Below, one piece after another: positions 54,105 to 63,132 of a DNA stretch of 64,000 bases; position 1 is the stretch's first letter; each line of letters starts with the position of its first letter. The notes beneath the pieces are model-generated. The model saw only the letters and a list, made by a program, of their open reading frames with translations, made no database searches and was not told the origin of the DNA. The stretch is from a virus: IMG/VR virus record IMGVR_UViG_3300030098_006179, positions 53,470 to 117,469 of that record; one strand, written 5' to 3'. The position numbers and the translations under genes were made by a program.

Positions 54105-54832
54105 TAGAACTCTCTTTGTATTTTAGCTAATTGGTCGTACCACAAAACATTTATTTTTTCTAACATACAATATTCTCTTTTTTTTATGAGAGATAAATCT
54201 AAAGGTGGAGCCCAATTTCCTTTTGGTTTATATCTATCGTCTAAACCATTAAAAAAGTCATATAAATCAGCTTCTATTGTAATATTATTTTCAGACATAC
54301 TCTCGGCATTTCTATATGTTATGTATTCTTTTAATGTTTTAATTTCCATAAACCAAGAACCAGTATTAAATTGTCTCGGAACATATTTACCAAATGTATT
54401 TGTTGGGTTTTGTAAAAAATTTTTATATAAATTAAAATTTAACATTTTTTGTCTAGGTTCATGAAAAAATACATATTTATAATTTCGAAATACAGGCCAA
54501 TTAGCTTCCCACGATTCTATTAGTCCTGCGCCCTTGTTATTTTGGCCATGTTTATTTTTTGTTTTTTTGTACGAAAAAATTATATTTGCCTCGCTAGGTA
54601 TAGCGTTCAAAATTCGCTTATCTACTTCAGACTTATCGTTGACTGTATTATCTATAACATAAACGTTTTCATAAAAACCAACATGTTTATTAAAATGGTA
54701 AAAAAACGATTTAAAACCTTCAACAAATTGAAGAACTCTTTCTTCTCCGTCGTTAACATAAGACTTGTGTTTAAATTCTTTTGAATTGAAAGCGCATCTA
54801 AGTTCAAAAATTATATCTTTTTTAGGTTCCAT
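54104..54832 (-). CDS. Putative GT-A-like glycosyltransferase
   Basis: A 242-residue protein. It shows strand V-Y-V-I-D-N-T, a G-Q-N-N-K-G-A-G-L-I-E-S-W segment, Y-V-F-F-H-E-P-R in the place of the metal motif, and G-S-W-F-M-E-I-K-T-L. The topology resembles GT-A glycosyltransferases but there is no D-x-D, so activity is uncertain. It is coupled to the three-domain fusion downstream and lies 3 bases from the aminotransferase gene. A glycan-related function is inferred from neighbours. Confidence 0.55.
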   Translation of the reverse strand: MEPKKDIIFELRCAFNSKEFKHKSYVNDGEERVLQFVEGFKSFFYHFNKHVGFYENVYVIDNTVNDKSEVDKRILNAIPSEANIIFSYKKTKNKHGQNNKGAGLIESWEANWPVFRNYKYVFFHEPRQKMLNFNLYKNFLQNPTNTFGKYVPRQFNTGSWFMEIKTLKEYITYRNAESMSENNITIEADLYDFFNGLDDRYKPKGNWAPPLDLSLIKKREYCMLEKINVLWYDQLAKIQREF

Positions 54833-54835
54833 GTC

Positions 54836-55927
54836 TTAAATTGTACTGAGTATTTTACATGTATATCCAATTTCTTTTTTTGTCATTTCGGCATTAATAG
54901 GCAGGCTTATTTCTGAAAAAGCTTGTTGTTCAGAAAATGGAAAGTCTCCTTTTTTGTGGTTCAAATACTTATAAGCTCTTTGTAAATGTATTGGTTTGGG
55001 GTAGTGAAATCCGGTTTGAATACCTTTGTCGTTTAATGTTTTTTGTAGTTTATTTTTATCTTTTGTAAAAATTGGGAATAAGTGATAAACACATTTATTA
55101 CCCCTTTCTACTTTTAGAGTTTTGACATTTTTATTTTCCGATAGAGCTTCCATGTATTTATTTGCTATGAAAATTCTTTTATTATTCCATTCGTCTAGAT
55201 AGGGAAGTTTTAAATTTAACATTACAGCTTCTATTTCGCTCATTCTATAATTAAAGCCCACTATATCGTGATGATATTTTTTACTTTGCCCGTGATTTAT
55301 GAGCTTTTTCATTTTATCGTAAAGTTTTTTAGAGTTCGTTACTACCGCTCCTCCCTCCCCACAGGTTCCTAAATTCTTGCCGGGATAAAAACTAAAACAT
55401 GTTAGATCAGAAAATGAAGCTATGGGTTTGTCGTTAAACAAACTTCCGTGCGCTTGCGCTGCATCATTTATTAAAATAGATTTAGAGCTTTTGCTTAAGC
55501 ATTTTAATCCAACTAAATCACAAGGATTTCCATACATGCTGGTGGGTAAAATAATTTTTGTATTGCGAGTAGTTAATTTTATAGCTTGATCAACGTTCAT
55601 ATTACAGGTTTCGTCAACGTCAACAAATTTATGCTTAAGATGACGACAATGAGATACAGCTTCGCTAGTTGCAATATAGCTATTGGGACAAGTTAAAACT
55701 TCTCCTTCTGAATCAAAAAGATGTAGTGCTGTATGCAGTGCTGTAGTACCACTACTTGTGGCAACACAGTATTTAACGCCACAATATTTTGCAAAATCTT
55801 GTTCAAATTTTTCTACGTTTTCTCCAGATATAAAATTAGAAGAATTTACAATGGATGAAACCTTGGATAAAAAACGCCTTTTAATTTTTTTATTTTGTTT
55901 TGAAATATTAGAAAAATGAATTTTCAT
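54836..55927 (-). CDS. DegT/DnrJ/EryC1 aminotransferase
   Basis: A 363-residue PLP-dependent sugar aminotransferase. I start at the ATG at 55927, which overlaps the previous stop as TAATG; an earlier ATG 33 bases upstream is in the neighbour gene. Motifs: S-S-G-T-T-A-L-H, N-D-A-A-Q-A-H-G, F-S-F-Y-P-G-K-N-L-G-T-C-G-E-G-G with the PLP-binding Lys, and G-F-N-Y-R-M-S-E-I-E-A. It would aminate a keto-sugar nucleotide, most simply the 4-keto product of RmlB, making a dTDP-amino sugar. Confidence 0.9.
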   Translation of the reverse strand: MKIHFSNISKQNKKIKRRFLSKVSSIVNSSNFISGENVEKFEQDFAKYCGVKYCVATSSGTTALHTALHLFDSEGEVLTCPNSYIATSEAVSHCRHLKHKFVDVDETCNMNVDQAIKLTTRNTKIILPTSMYGNPCDLVGLKCLSKSSKSILINDAAQAHGSLFNDKPIASFSDLTCFSFYPGKNLGTCGEGGAVVTNSKKLYDKMKKLINHGQSKKYHHDIVGFNYRMSEIEAVMLNLKLPYLDEWNNKRIFIANKYMEALSENKNVKTLKVERGNKCVYHLFPIFTKDKNKLQKTLNDKGIQTGFHYPKPIHLQRAYKYLNHKKGDFPFSEQQAFSEISLPINAEMTKKEIGYTCKILSTI

Positions 55928-56754
55928 TAAAATTCTCCTACTCCTGATATTTTTGGACATATTTGTTTGCCGTTAGAAAACTTTTCAGCATTAAAGAAAG
56001 CTATTTTATATCCTTCTTTTAAATAAACATTAGAAAATTTTACTTCTCCCTCTCGCTCAAAACATATATAATTTATTTTGGAACCATCTTGACTTGCGGG
56101 TTCTTTGCAGTATGGTAGGTGTCCATATTTTTCAACTATCATATTTAAAAATTTTTTATGAGTAAATCCTGCTCCTCCATGGCAATGTAGGCCAACTTGA
56201 AAATCTTTTGACATTCTTTCTTCGCAATTTTCATCTCCTTTAATGGAAATAATTCGATCATTTATTCCGCTTACATGGCATCCACCAAAATAAAGTGATC
56301 CATGTTTACCCACGCAAAGATACGCTACATTTTCTTTAATTAATTCTTTTAAATTTGTTTTGCCATATAAAAAATAATTTGGTATATTAATTTTTACGTC
56401 ATCTTCAACAAAAAACCAATAGTCGTATTCATTTTTAAATTTTTTAAACGCATAATCAAAAGATTTGAAACTTCCCCCAACTCCATTTTCCCAAGGCCTA
56501 TTTATAACTTTTATTATTCCATTTTTAGTTTTTGAATTATTAAATTTAGAAATAAATTTTAAAGATTCAGATTCTGGATCAGAAGATTTCTCACAACAAT
56601 GATTAACTAAAATAATATCAGAAGATAAACCGGAGTCTAATTTTTGCAGATATGGTATATATTTGTTAAGATAGTTTATTGTTTCTTCTGTGTTCTTAGG
56701 ATATGTTCTCCTTTTTCCAAAAAAAGTTGATATAACTGTGCAATTTTTAGACAT
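55927..56754 (-). CDS. GT-A-like glycosyltransferase, paralogue A
   Basis: A 275-residue protein closely related to the gene at 63119-63898. Both start M-S-K-N-C, have L-D-S-G, G-S-F-K-S-F, N-E-Y-D-Y-W-F-F then E-D-D-V-K (metal-binding acids), and H-C-H-G-G. They are GT-A-type by layout. Duplicates flank the dTDP-sugar block, and the difference between them may give different acceptor or donor choice. TAATG overlap couples it to the aminotransferase. Confidence 0.75.
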   Translation of the reverse strand: MSKNCTVISTFFGKRRTYPKNTEETINYLNKYIPYLQKLDSGLSSDIILVNHCCEKSSDPESESLKFISKFNNSKTKNGIIKVINRPWENGVGGSFKSFDYAFKKFKNEYDYWFFVEDDVKINIPNYFLYGKTNLKELIKENVAYLCVGKHGSLYFGGCHVSGINDRIISIKGDENCEERMSKDFQVGLHCHGGAGFTHKKFLNMIVEKYGHLPYCKEPASQDGSKINYICFEREGEVKFSNVYLKEGYKIAFFNAEKFSNGKQICPKISGVGEF

Positions 56755-56755
56755 T

Positions 56756-57289
56756 TTATTTTTTTATTATTGTTAAAGAGGGAAACTGTTCTAAGACTAA
56801 TGTTTTGTATTTCGTTTTATTTATAACTGGTTGTATTTTTGGAAAATTAAATTTATTCATCCATTCTACGCTGTCTCTTTCTTTTGATCCGCCTTCGAGT
56901 AAAACAATTCCTCCTTGTGATATTTTAGGCATATATTTATCCAAACAATATTCGTATGTATCTCCATTATTACTTATGTCAATATGTAAAATGTCTATAG
57001 AATCATCGGCGTGAAATTTGTATATATTTTTATAATTTGCTTTTTTAATATATATATTTTTTCGTTTTAAAAATTTTAATTCTATATCATCGTATCTAGA
57101 GCCAGAGTATTCATAGTCTTCAAATAAATCATATGCATAAATTTGACATTCCTCGTTGACTGTGGAAGATAGAGCTTCTAAAGAAAAGCCGTCTAGGATT
57201 CCTATTTCAACTATTTTTCTTGGAGAATTTAAAAATGCTACAGTTTTAAAAACTAAGTCGTAATTATTTTGCATGTATGAAGAGTTCAT
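56756..57289 (-). CDS. SAM-dependent methyltransferase-like protein
   Basis: A 177-residue protein with a class I SAM fold start: R-K-I-V-E-I-G-I-L-D-G-F-S (glycine loop partly altered), I-Y-A-Y-D-L-F-E-D as the acidic strand, and I-D-I-L-H-I-D-I-S plus G-G-I-V-L-L-E-G. It lacks a long acceptor domain. It probably methylates a sugar or small substrate; the altered loop leaves some doubt. Its ATG overlaps the stop of rmlA (TAATG). Confidence 0.68.
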   Translation of the reverse strand: MNSSYMQNNYDLVFKTVAFLNSPRKIVEIGILDGFSLEALSSTVNEECQIYAYDLFEDYEYSGSRYDDIELKFLKRKNIYIKKANYKNIYKFHADDSIDILHIDISNNGDTYEYCLDKYMPKISQGGIVLLEGGSKERDSVEWMNKFNFPKIQPVINKTKYKTLVLEQFPSLTIIKK

Positions 57290-58197
57290 TATATTTTAAA
57301 ATTTTTTTTATCAGAAAACCAATCGCTTCTATTCTCTAAAATTTCTTGTAAATATTCTTTGTATTCACTGTCGGGAATATTTTTTATTTGTCTGGATAGT
57401 TGTCTGTATGTCATGAACCCCTGCTTAATGCATACCTCCTCTACACATCCAATCTTGTATCTTTGTTGTTGTTCGATTGTTCTTATAAATTCGCTAGCTT
57501 TTTGTAAATCTGAACAGTTACCCGTATCAAACCAAACTACCCCTCTTCCTAAATCTTCAATGGTTATATTTTTTTGTTGTAAATATAGTTTATTTAAATC
57601 TGTTATTTCCAACTCTCCTCTTTTGGAAGGTTTTAATGATTTCGTGTTTTCAATAACGGAGTTGTCGTAGATATATAAACCGGGGATCATATGATTTGAA
57701 GTAGGTTTTTTTGGTTTTTCTTTTATGTCTACAACTTTGTTTCTGTTAATTTCTAAAACTCCGAAATTTTGTGGGTCAGAAACAAAATATGTAAATATGT
57801 GGGCTCCAGTTGAGAAGTTGTTTATAATTTTATCTAATCCAATATAACCATAAAATACATTGTCTCCAAGAATCAAGCACACGTTATCTTGACCAATAAA
57901 TTCTTCGCAAATTAAAAAAGCTTCTGAAATACCTTTTGGTTCTGCTTGTTCGAAATATTCTATATTTATTCCCCACTGAGATCCATCCTTTAATAATGTC
58001 TTATATTTATCCAAATACTCTGGAGAACTAATTATAGCTATATCTTTTATTCCTCCAAGCAACAAAGTGCTTAGTGGATAATATATCATAGGTTTATCAT
58101 GAACGGGTTGAAGCTGCTTGTTAGAAACTACGGTTAGGGGATAAAGTCTAGAACCAGATCCTCCAGCTAAAATAATTCCTTTGGTTTTTTTTGACAT
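57289..58197 (-). CDS. rmlA: Glucose-1-phosphate thymidylyltransferase
   Basis: A 302-residue nucleotidyltransferase making dTDP-glucose from dTTP and glucose-1-phosphate. Signature G-I-I-L-A-G-G-S-G-S-R-L-Y-P-L-T is at the N-terminus, Q-L-Q-P-V-H-D-K-P-M-I-Y follows, and I-L-G-D-N-V-F-Y-G carries the metal Asp; W-F-D-T-G lies later. Length is typical. It is the first step of the dTDP-sugar pathway and is followed without a gap by rmlB. Confidence 0.95.
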   Translation of the reverse strand: MSKKTKGIILAGGSGSRLYPLTVVSNKQLQPVHDKPMIYYPLSTLLLGGIKDIAIISSPEYLDKYKTLLKDGSQWGINIEYFEQAEPKGISEAFLICEEFIGQDNVCLILGDNVFYGYIGLDKIINNFSTGAHIFTYFVSDPQNFGVLEINRNKVVDIKEKPKKPTSNHMIPGLYIYDNSVIENTKSLKPSKRGELEITDLNKLYLQQKNITIEDLGRGVVWFDTGNCSDLQKASEFIRTIEQQQRYKIGCVEEVCIKQGFMTYRQLSRQIKNIPDSEYKEYLQEILENRSDWFSDKKNFKI

Positions 58198-59141
58198 TAA
58201 AAATTTTCAACATACCAATTTACAGTCTTCTTCATTCCTTGACTTATAGAATACATAGGTTTCCATCCTAATTTTGTAATTTTTGTATTGTCTATTGCAT
58301 ATCTAAAATCGTGAGCAAGTCTATCATTTACGTACTCAATGTGATCTTTAGATCTCACCTTCATTAGTCTGCAAATTTGTTGGACAATTTGAATATTTGT
58401 TTTTTCAGTATTTGCTCCAATGTTGTATACTTCCCCAACATTTCCATCAATAGCAACTTTCCAAAGTGCTCTACAGTGATCCATTACATATATCCAATCC
58501 CTTACGTTTAACCCTTTTCCATATACTGGAATTTTTTCATCTTGATAAATAGAGTTTATAACTGTTGGAATAAATTTTTCTAAATGCTGTCTAGGGCCAT
58601 AGTTATTAGAACATCTAGTTACAACTACTGGGAAATTATATGTCTTAAAATAAGAGAAGCATATTAAATCTGAAGCCGCTTTTGTAGAAGAATATGGAGA
58701 GGTTGGGTCAATAATGGTTTCCTCTGTAAATTTACCTTCTTCGCCCAGCGCTCCATAGACTTCATCTGTTGATACATGAACAAACCTTTTGATTCCGCAT
58801 CGTCTACAAGCTTCTAACATGCTCATTGTTCCAACAACATTAGCTTGAACAAATGGAAATGGATTATTTATAGAATTATCAACGTGAGATTCTGCAGCCA
58901 AGTGAAAAACTATATCTATATTAAATCTTGCAAAGATATCTATAATTTCTCCAGTACTTCTGACATCTACTTGTTCAAAGAAGTAATTTGGATTATCTAA
59001 GTATTCTTTATTATTGCCCCCTGAACCCGCATAAGATAAGCAGTCTACATTAATAACCTTATCTACATTTTTCTTACTTAATAAAAATTCTATTAAATTA
59101 GAACCAATGAAACCTGATCCACCTGTAACTAAAATATTCAT
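58197..59141 (-). CDS. rmlB: dTDP-glucose 4,6-dehydratase
   Basis: A 314-residue SDR enzyme converting dTDP-glucose to dTDP-4-keto-6-deoxyglucose. Motifs: V-T-G-G-S-G-F-I-G-S-N, A-A-E-S-H-V-D-N-S-I, V-S-T-D-E-V-Y-G (with catalytic Asp/Glu), Y-S-S-T-K, and G-P-R-Q-H-L-E-K-F-I-P. It overlaps rmlA by one base and the RmlC-like gene by four (ATGA), so the three steps are coupled. Confidence 0.95.
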   Translation of the reverse strand: MNILVTGGSGFIGSNLIEFLLSKKNVDKVINVDCLSYAGSGGNNKEYLDNPNYFFEQVDVRSTGEIIDIFARFNIDIVFHLAAESHVDNSINNPFPFVQANVVGTMSMLEACRRCGIKRFVHVSTDEVYGALGEEGKFTEETIIDPTSPYSSTKAASDLICFSYFKTYNFPVVVTRCSNNYGPRQHLEKFIPTVINSIYQDEKIPVYGKGLNVRDWIYVMDHCRALWKVAIDGNVGEVYNIGANTEKTNIQIVQQICRLMKVRSKDHIEYVNDRLAHDFRYAIDNTKITKLGWKPMYSISQGMKKTVNWYVENF

Positions 59142-59521
59142 TTATTTTCTGTGCTCCATTTTTCTCCAAAATGACCTATTTCTGCCCTTATTTCGTCATT
59201 GGGGTCATACTTCCTATTAACATAATACAACAAAATTGATCCCGGTTCCAAACATTTATATCCATGATAAACTCCGGGGATAATTTTTAATACTCTTGGG
59301 TTTTTGTCTGACAAATATTCAAATCTACATCCATTTTCCTCTGTTGCTAAACCCACTTTAAATGATCCTTTGATGCATGTCCAATAATCTGTTTGAAGAT
59401 CGTGCTTATGCCAAGCTACAATATGTTCGGTTGAATTAACAACCGATACGTTAATTTGTCCATCTAAAATGTCAAAAACATCAATTAGCCTTTGGGCTCT
59501 GTCATCTTCGTGAAATTTCAT
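59138..59521 (-). CDS. RmlC-like cupin (dTDP-4-keto-sugar epimerase or isomerase)
   Basis: A 127-residue cupin. Motifs: H-I-V-A-W-H-K-H-D-L-Q, Y-W-T-C-I-K-G-S-F-K-V-G-L and P-G-V-Y-H-G-Y-K-C-L. It follows rmlB directly, so the likely substrate is dTDP-4-keto-6-deoxyglucose. It is shorter than a classic RmlC (about 180 residues). It may therefore be a 3,5-epimerase, a 3,4-ketoisomerase (FdtA-like) or a related enzyme. No RmlD reductase is found in the window, so rhamnose is not certain. Confidence 0.72.
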   Translation of the reverse strand: MKFHEDDRAQRLIDVFDILDGQINVSVVNSTEHIVAWHKHDLQTDYWTCIKGSFKVGLATEENGCRFEYLSDKNPRVLKIIPGVYHGYKCLEPGSILLYYVNRKYDPNDEIRAEIGHFGEKWSTENK

Positions 59522-59924
59522 TTTTTATTTTGGTTGTAGATATTGCTTCTGTATATGGAAAAAATATAATTTTGGCACCATAACTTTTTAATTCGTTTTC
59601 ATAGTCAGACCATTTCTGATCGTCGTACCAGTCGTCCCCAACGAAAAGAATATCATACTTTAATTTCCTATGTGCTTTGATTTTGTCAAGATCATTTTGT
59701 GGAATGACAGTGTCAACATATTTAATATTTCTAACTATTTCTATTCTATGTTCAAAGGAAATGATGGGGTTTGTGTTTTTTTTAGATTTTATTAGCTTAT
59801 CTGTGCTTACGGACACTATGAGGTGGTCACACATTGATTTTGCATTTCTCAATATGTTTAAGTGGCCAACATGGAACATGTCGAAAGCGCCACAGGTATA
59901 GCCTACTACTGTTTTTTTATTCAT
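59502..59924 (-). CDS. Cytidylyltransferase (TagD/GCT-like)
   Basis: A 140-residue nucleotidyltransferase. It has G-A-F-D-M-F-H-V-G-H (H-x-G-H), R-I-E-I-V-R-N (the conserved R-x-x-x-V), and I-S-T-T-K-I at the end, typical of glycerol-3-phosphate or related cytidylyltransferases. It would make CDP-glycerol or a CDP-alditol, a donor for phospho-alditol decoration, possibly with the LicD gene downstream in the island. It overlaps the RmlC-like gene by 20 bases. Confidence 0.85.
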   Translation of the reverse strand: MNKKTVVGYTCGAFDMFHVGHLNILRNAKSMCDHLIVSVSTDKLIKSKKNTNPIISFEHRIEIVRNIKYVDTVIPQNDLDKIKAHRKLKYDILFVGDDWYDDQKWSDYENELKSYGAKIIFFPYTEAISTTKIKNEISRR

Positions 59925-60726
59925 TGGTAATAAGATTGATTAGTTTATCTCTATCTTTTCTAAAATCTAAAACTTCGGAAACAACATGATTGTCTCCGGG
60001 TCCATACGCATTAGCGTAAGCGGGAGTAGAAAGTTTCTTTTCAAAAACTATTATACCATTATGGATAGATATATTATATAAGTAATCCAATAAGTAAACA
60101 ATTTCTTCTTTATTGAAATTCTCTTTTATTATTGAGGCGTCCCATGGCGAAGCGTCAGATACCCAATGATCGGTGGATGTTTTGGGAGAAAAAAAGGAAT
60201 CTAAATGCATCAAATCTATTAACATTTTTGTAAAATCAATAAATGAAGGTTGGGAAAAAGTGCCCGAGGGCTGATTGGGCCAATAGCTAGTATGGATGTC
60301 CTCACATATATATACTCCGTTATCAGCTACATGTGGAAATAATTTTAGAAAAGTTTTAATCTGGTCATGACACGCGTGAGAGCCATCGTCAAGTATCACA
60401 TCTAATTTTGGGGTTTCTTCTATAATTTTTTGAAGAATTTTTTGGTCAGCTTGTGATCCCACAAACATTTTAAGATTGTTAAAATCGTTTTCGTATGACC
60501 TCAGATCATCTATATCTAAACCATAAATTTCACATTCTTCAAAAACGTAATTAAGCATTGCGAGTCCGCCCCCGCCTAGGTTGCCTATTTCTAGTATTTT
60601 GGGGTGTGTGCCTTTGAATTTTTGTAAATGTCTATCGTAAACCTCTGGGTAATTTGACCATTTGCCTACCCTGTGGGTTTTAACTATTTTTTTATCTGTA
60701 ATGTATTGTTGGAATGTTTTATCCAT
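59917..60726 (-). CDS. Class I SAM methyltransferase (sugar O-methyltransferase-like)
   Basis: A 269-residue protein. SAM motif I-L-E-I-G-N-L-G-G-G-G (residues ~42-53), acidic strand I-Y-G-L-D-I-D-D, and D-V-I-L-D-D-G-S-H resemble macrolide/sugar O-methyltransferases of the MycE type, where the D-D-G-S-H segment binds metal and base. The motif H-W-V-S-D-A-S-P-W follows. It would methylate a sugar or glycan. It overlaps its neighbours by about 8 bases each side. Confidence 0.8.
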   Translation of the reverse strand: MDKTFQQYITDKKIVKTHRVGKWSNYPEVYDRHLQKFKGTHPKILEIGNLGGGGLAMLNYVFEECEIYGLDIDDLRSYENDFNNLKMFVGSQADQKILQKIIEETPKLDVILDDGSHACHDQIKTFLKLFPHVADNGVYICEDIHTSYWPNQPSGTFSQPSFIDFTKMLIDLMHLDSFFSPKTSTDHWVSDASPWDASIIKENFNKEEIVYLLDYLYNISIHNGIIVFEKKLSTPAYANAYGPGDNHVVSEVLDFRKDRDKLINLITNE

Positions 60727-61639
60727 TACTTTTCCTTATTTCTTTTAAAATCATTTCACAATTAGAATCATAAGTAAAGTCTTTTTTTGATTTTTCGTGT
60801 CCTTTACCCGCAATTTCTTTTGCTTCCTCTTGATTCTCTAAATAATAAGCAAGCATTTCATGTAATTCATTTAAATTTTTATAATAAATTAAATGCTCTT
60901 TGTGTTTTAGCCCCTTATCTTTTGTTACCATCATGTCGTCCACAAAAACTAAAGCTTTTCCAGCTAGAGCTTCAAACAGTCTAAAATCTCCCTCCCAACC
61001 ATCGGGATTACAGGAAACAAGTATTTTACTATTCTTTATTTGATCAAAATAATGTTTTGAGGAGTTATAGCTGTACCCTCCTCCAATTCTGCCTACATGA
61101 ATTTCATATTTTGTGTTTTGCTCTTTAAACCTTTGCATAAATTGCGCTACCGCACTTCTGTTTCCCCCGTTGTCATGATGATTAAAAAGGCAGCTTGCAT
61201 CTATATTCCTATTTTCGTTTTCTGAAATATTATTTAGGTAAGACTCTTTTATACCATAAGTGATTGGGGTATATGGAGAATTATATTTTCTATATTCATA
61301 TGGATTTTTCGTTTTATCTACGCAGCTTCTTTTAAAATACAGTAAGGGATTGCGACTCATTATGCAATTAGTGTCACAGCCCAAAACATTAGACATTTGA
61401 TTATCTGAATCAAAATAGTCAATAATAATTTCTCTTTCTGGGTTAAGTGGTTCGTTTTGTATTCCAATATCTGGATGTCTGATTATATAATCAGCTTCAT
61501 CTATGTTTAAAACCATTTCTACGTTTTCATTCTTTGAAAAAGCGTATGCCATGTGATCGGTACTGTTTTCAAATTCTTCTGGTTTTTGTTTGCCTAAAGC
61601 ATTTTCGGCATTTTGAAAATATATTTTTATTTTTTTCAT
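60719..61639 (-). CDS. Glycosyltransferase (GT-B-like)
   Basis: A 306-residue protein with a C-terminal signature I-L-V-S-C-N-P-D-G-W-E-G-D-F-R-L-F-E (residues ~206-223), A-G-K-A-L-V-F-V-D-D-M and a following I-Y-Y-K-N-L-N-E-L, as in glycosyltransferases whose donor domain carries a CxPDxWEGD-type loop. The N-terminal ~100 residues hold Y-I-I-R-H-P-D-I-G. It is one of several transferases in this island. Donor and acceptor are unknown. The stop of the LicD gene is two bases upstream. Confidence 0.72.
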   Translation of the reverse strand: MKKIKIYFQNAENALGKQKPEEFENSTDHMAYAFSKNENVEMVLNIDEADYIIRHPDIGIQNEPLNPEREIIIDYFDSDNQMSNVLGCDTNCIMSRNPLLYFKRSCVDKTKNPYEYRKYNSPYTPITYGIKESYLNNISENENRNIDASCLFNHHDNGGNRSAVAQFMQRFKEQNTKYEIHVGRIGGGYSYNSSKHYFDQIKNSKILVSCNPDGWEGDFRLFEALAGKALVFVDDMMVTKDKGLKHKEHLIYYKNLNELHEMLAYYLENQEEAKEIAGKGHEKSKKDFTYDSNCEMILKEIRKSNG

Positions 61640-61641
61640 AT

Positions 61642-63132
61642 TTATATAAAATCATCTCTTAGAACGTCACCCCCGGGCTTTCCGTTTCTTATTGGGTTTC
61701 CGTTAATACAATCTTTTCCATATCTGGATTTTTGCGTCACGTATTCGTGGGGATTGGTTGGACATTTGAATGTATAACCTTCTAGCTTTATTTCTTCCAA
61801 CTCTTTGTCAAAAAATTTTTCGTCAACGGCTCTTTTATTTACTAGGTCTGGTACTCCGTGAGCATCACTCACCAAATTATCTTTTGCTGAAATATATTTA
61901 TTGTCTTTTTTTGTATATTCTCTAAACTCTGTGGCTGTTAACTGCTTTGAAGCAAACATGTAATTTATTTCTTCTATTTCTTTTACATGTCTGTGTAAAT
62001 TACCAGCATAAAAATCCATTGGATTAAAATTAGTCAAAAAGTTAATGCTGTGATTATTGGTTGATTTAGCATTGCCCTGAAAAATTCCTATGTCTGCATC
62101 ATCGTCAAATAAAGGTATTCTACCGTTCCTAACTGCTCCTAATAAGGTTCCGCAATCTATCCACCATTTTATTCCCTGTTTTGAAAGCTCGTCTGTTACT
62201 TCTTTTAGATGTTTGGCTAATTCTTTTCTAAAAAATCTAGACGTATATGCTGACCAAGAATTATAATAACAATCATATAATCTTTTGGGTGACTTTATTG
62301 GTTGTGAAAGTTGGCTTGAAACTAATTCTTTGAAAACATTTTTTCCAAAAACTCTTATAAGATAAGGTATTGGATTTTCTAAGCTGTAAGCTTTTACGGG
62401 TCCATAACTATAAATTTTTCTATCTCCCAACTCTTCATCTGTAACATCTGGATCAAATGATATTTTTATATATACTTCTTCTGTTAGATGTATTTTATCA
62501 TCTTTAAAATTAAAATATTGACTGTTGTTGATTAGCTCCCTGATTGCTTGCTTATCTTTTAAAGGACAACCAATATGAATATAGTCAGAATATACAATAT
62601 GATTTCTATTTCTGACTGCCCCCAAGCACGAACTCTTTATAAGAAAATAGTTTATATTAGCGTTGTCTAAAATGTCATGGACTCCCGCCATTAATTCATA
62701 AAAGTGATAAATATTTTTATGATCATTATTTTCATACTCTTCTGGGCTGTATTCTAATATATAACATTCTTCTTCTTCTGTTATTTTCCATTCTGCTAAT
62801 TCTGGAATGGTCAGTCCATCAATTTTATTTACAAAAATTACATCTATATTATTATCTAATGATTCTTGTAGTTTCTTTTCTGTAAAATCTAAATTGTTAT
62901 TATCTATAACTAATAAATCATAATTAAAATCATGAGGATTAACTTCAACGTGAGGGTTAATTCCTAGCTGTTGTAGGTGGGGGTAAATTTTTTTATTTAA
63001 TAAATTGTCAAACGTATTTGTTCCATCTAATACTGCTTGAAGTATTGGGGAAAAGTCTTCCGAAAAAATACCCACGTTTACGGAGTCTACTGAGTAATAT
63101 TTTATTAAATTTAAAGTTTTATTCGAAGTCAT
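61642..63132 (-). CDS. LicD-family protein with tandem nucleotidyltransferase-like domains
   Basis: A 496-residue protein. The second half is LicD-like: W-W-I-D-C-G-T-L-L-G-A-V-R-N-G (residues ~325-340) then F-D-D-D-A-D-I-G, the polymerase-beta-like metal site; R-Y-G-K-D-C-I-N follows. LicD proteins transfer phosphocholine or phospho-alditol. The first half has a matching S-S-C-L-G-A-V-R-N-R (residues ~168-177) with S-D-Y-I-H-I-G in place of the metal acids, so it looks like a degenerate copy. Its start overlaps the GT gene by 14 bases. Confidence 0.8.
   Translation of the reverse strand: MTSNKTLNLIKYYSVDSVNVGIFSEDFSPILQAVLDGTNTFDNLLNKKIYPHLQQLGINPHVEVNPHDFNYDLLVIDNNNLDFTEKKLQESLDNNIDVIFVNKIDGLTIPELAEWKITEEEECYILEYSPEEYENNDHKNIYHFYELMAGVHDILDNANINYFLIKSSCLGAVRNRNHIVYSDYIHIGCPLKDKQAIRELINNSQYFNFKDDKIHLTEEVYIKISFDPDVTDEELGDRKIYSYGPVKAYSLENPIPYLIRVFGKNVFKELVSSQLSQPIKSPKRLYDCYYNSWSAYTSRFFRKELAKHLKEVTDELSKQGIKWWIDCGTLLGAVRNGRIPLFDDDADIGIFQGNAKSTNNHSINFLTNFNPMDFYAGNLHRHVKEIEEINYMFASKQLTATEFREYTKKDNKYISAKDNLVSDAHGVPDLVNKRAVDEKFFDKELEEIKLEGYTFKCPTNPHEYVTQKSRYGKDCINGNPIRNGKPGGDVLRDDFI

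Noticed and set aside
59138-59521. Full dTDP-rhamnose pathway
   Set aside because: No RmlD-like reductase is present in the window and the RmlC-like protein is short, so the end product cannot be called rhamnose.
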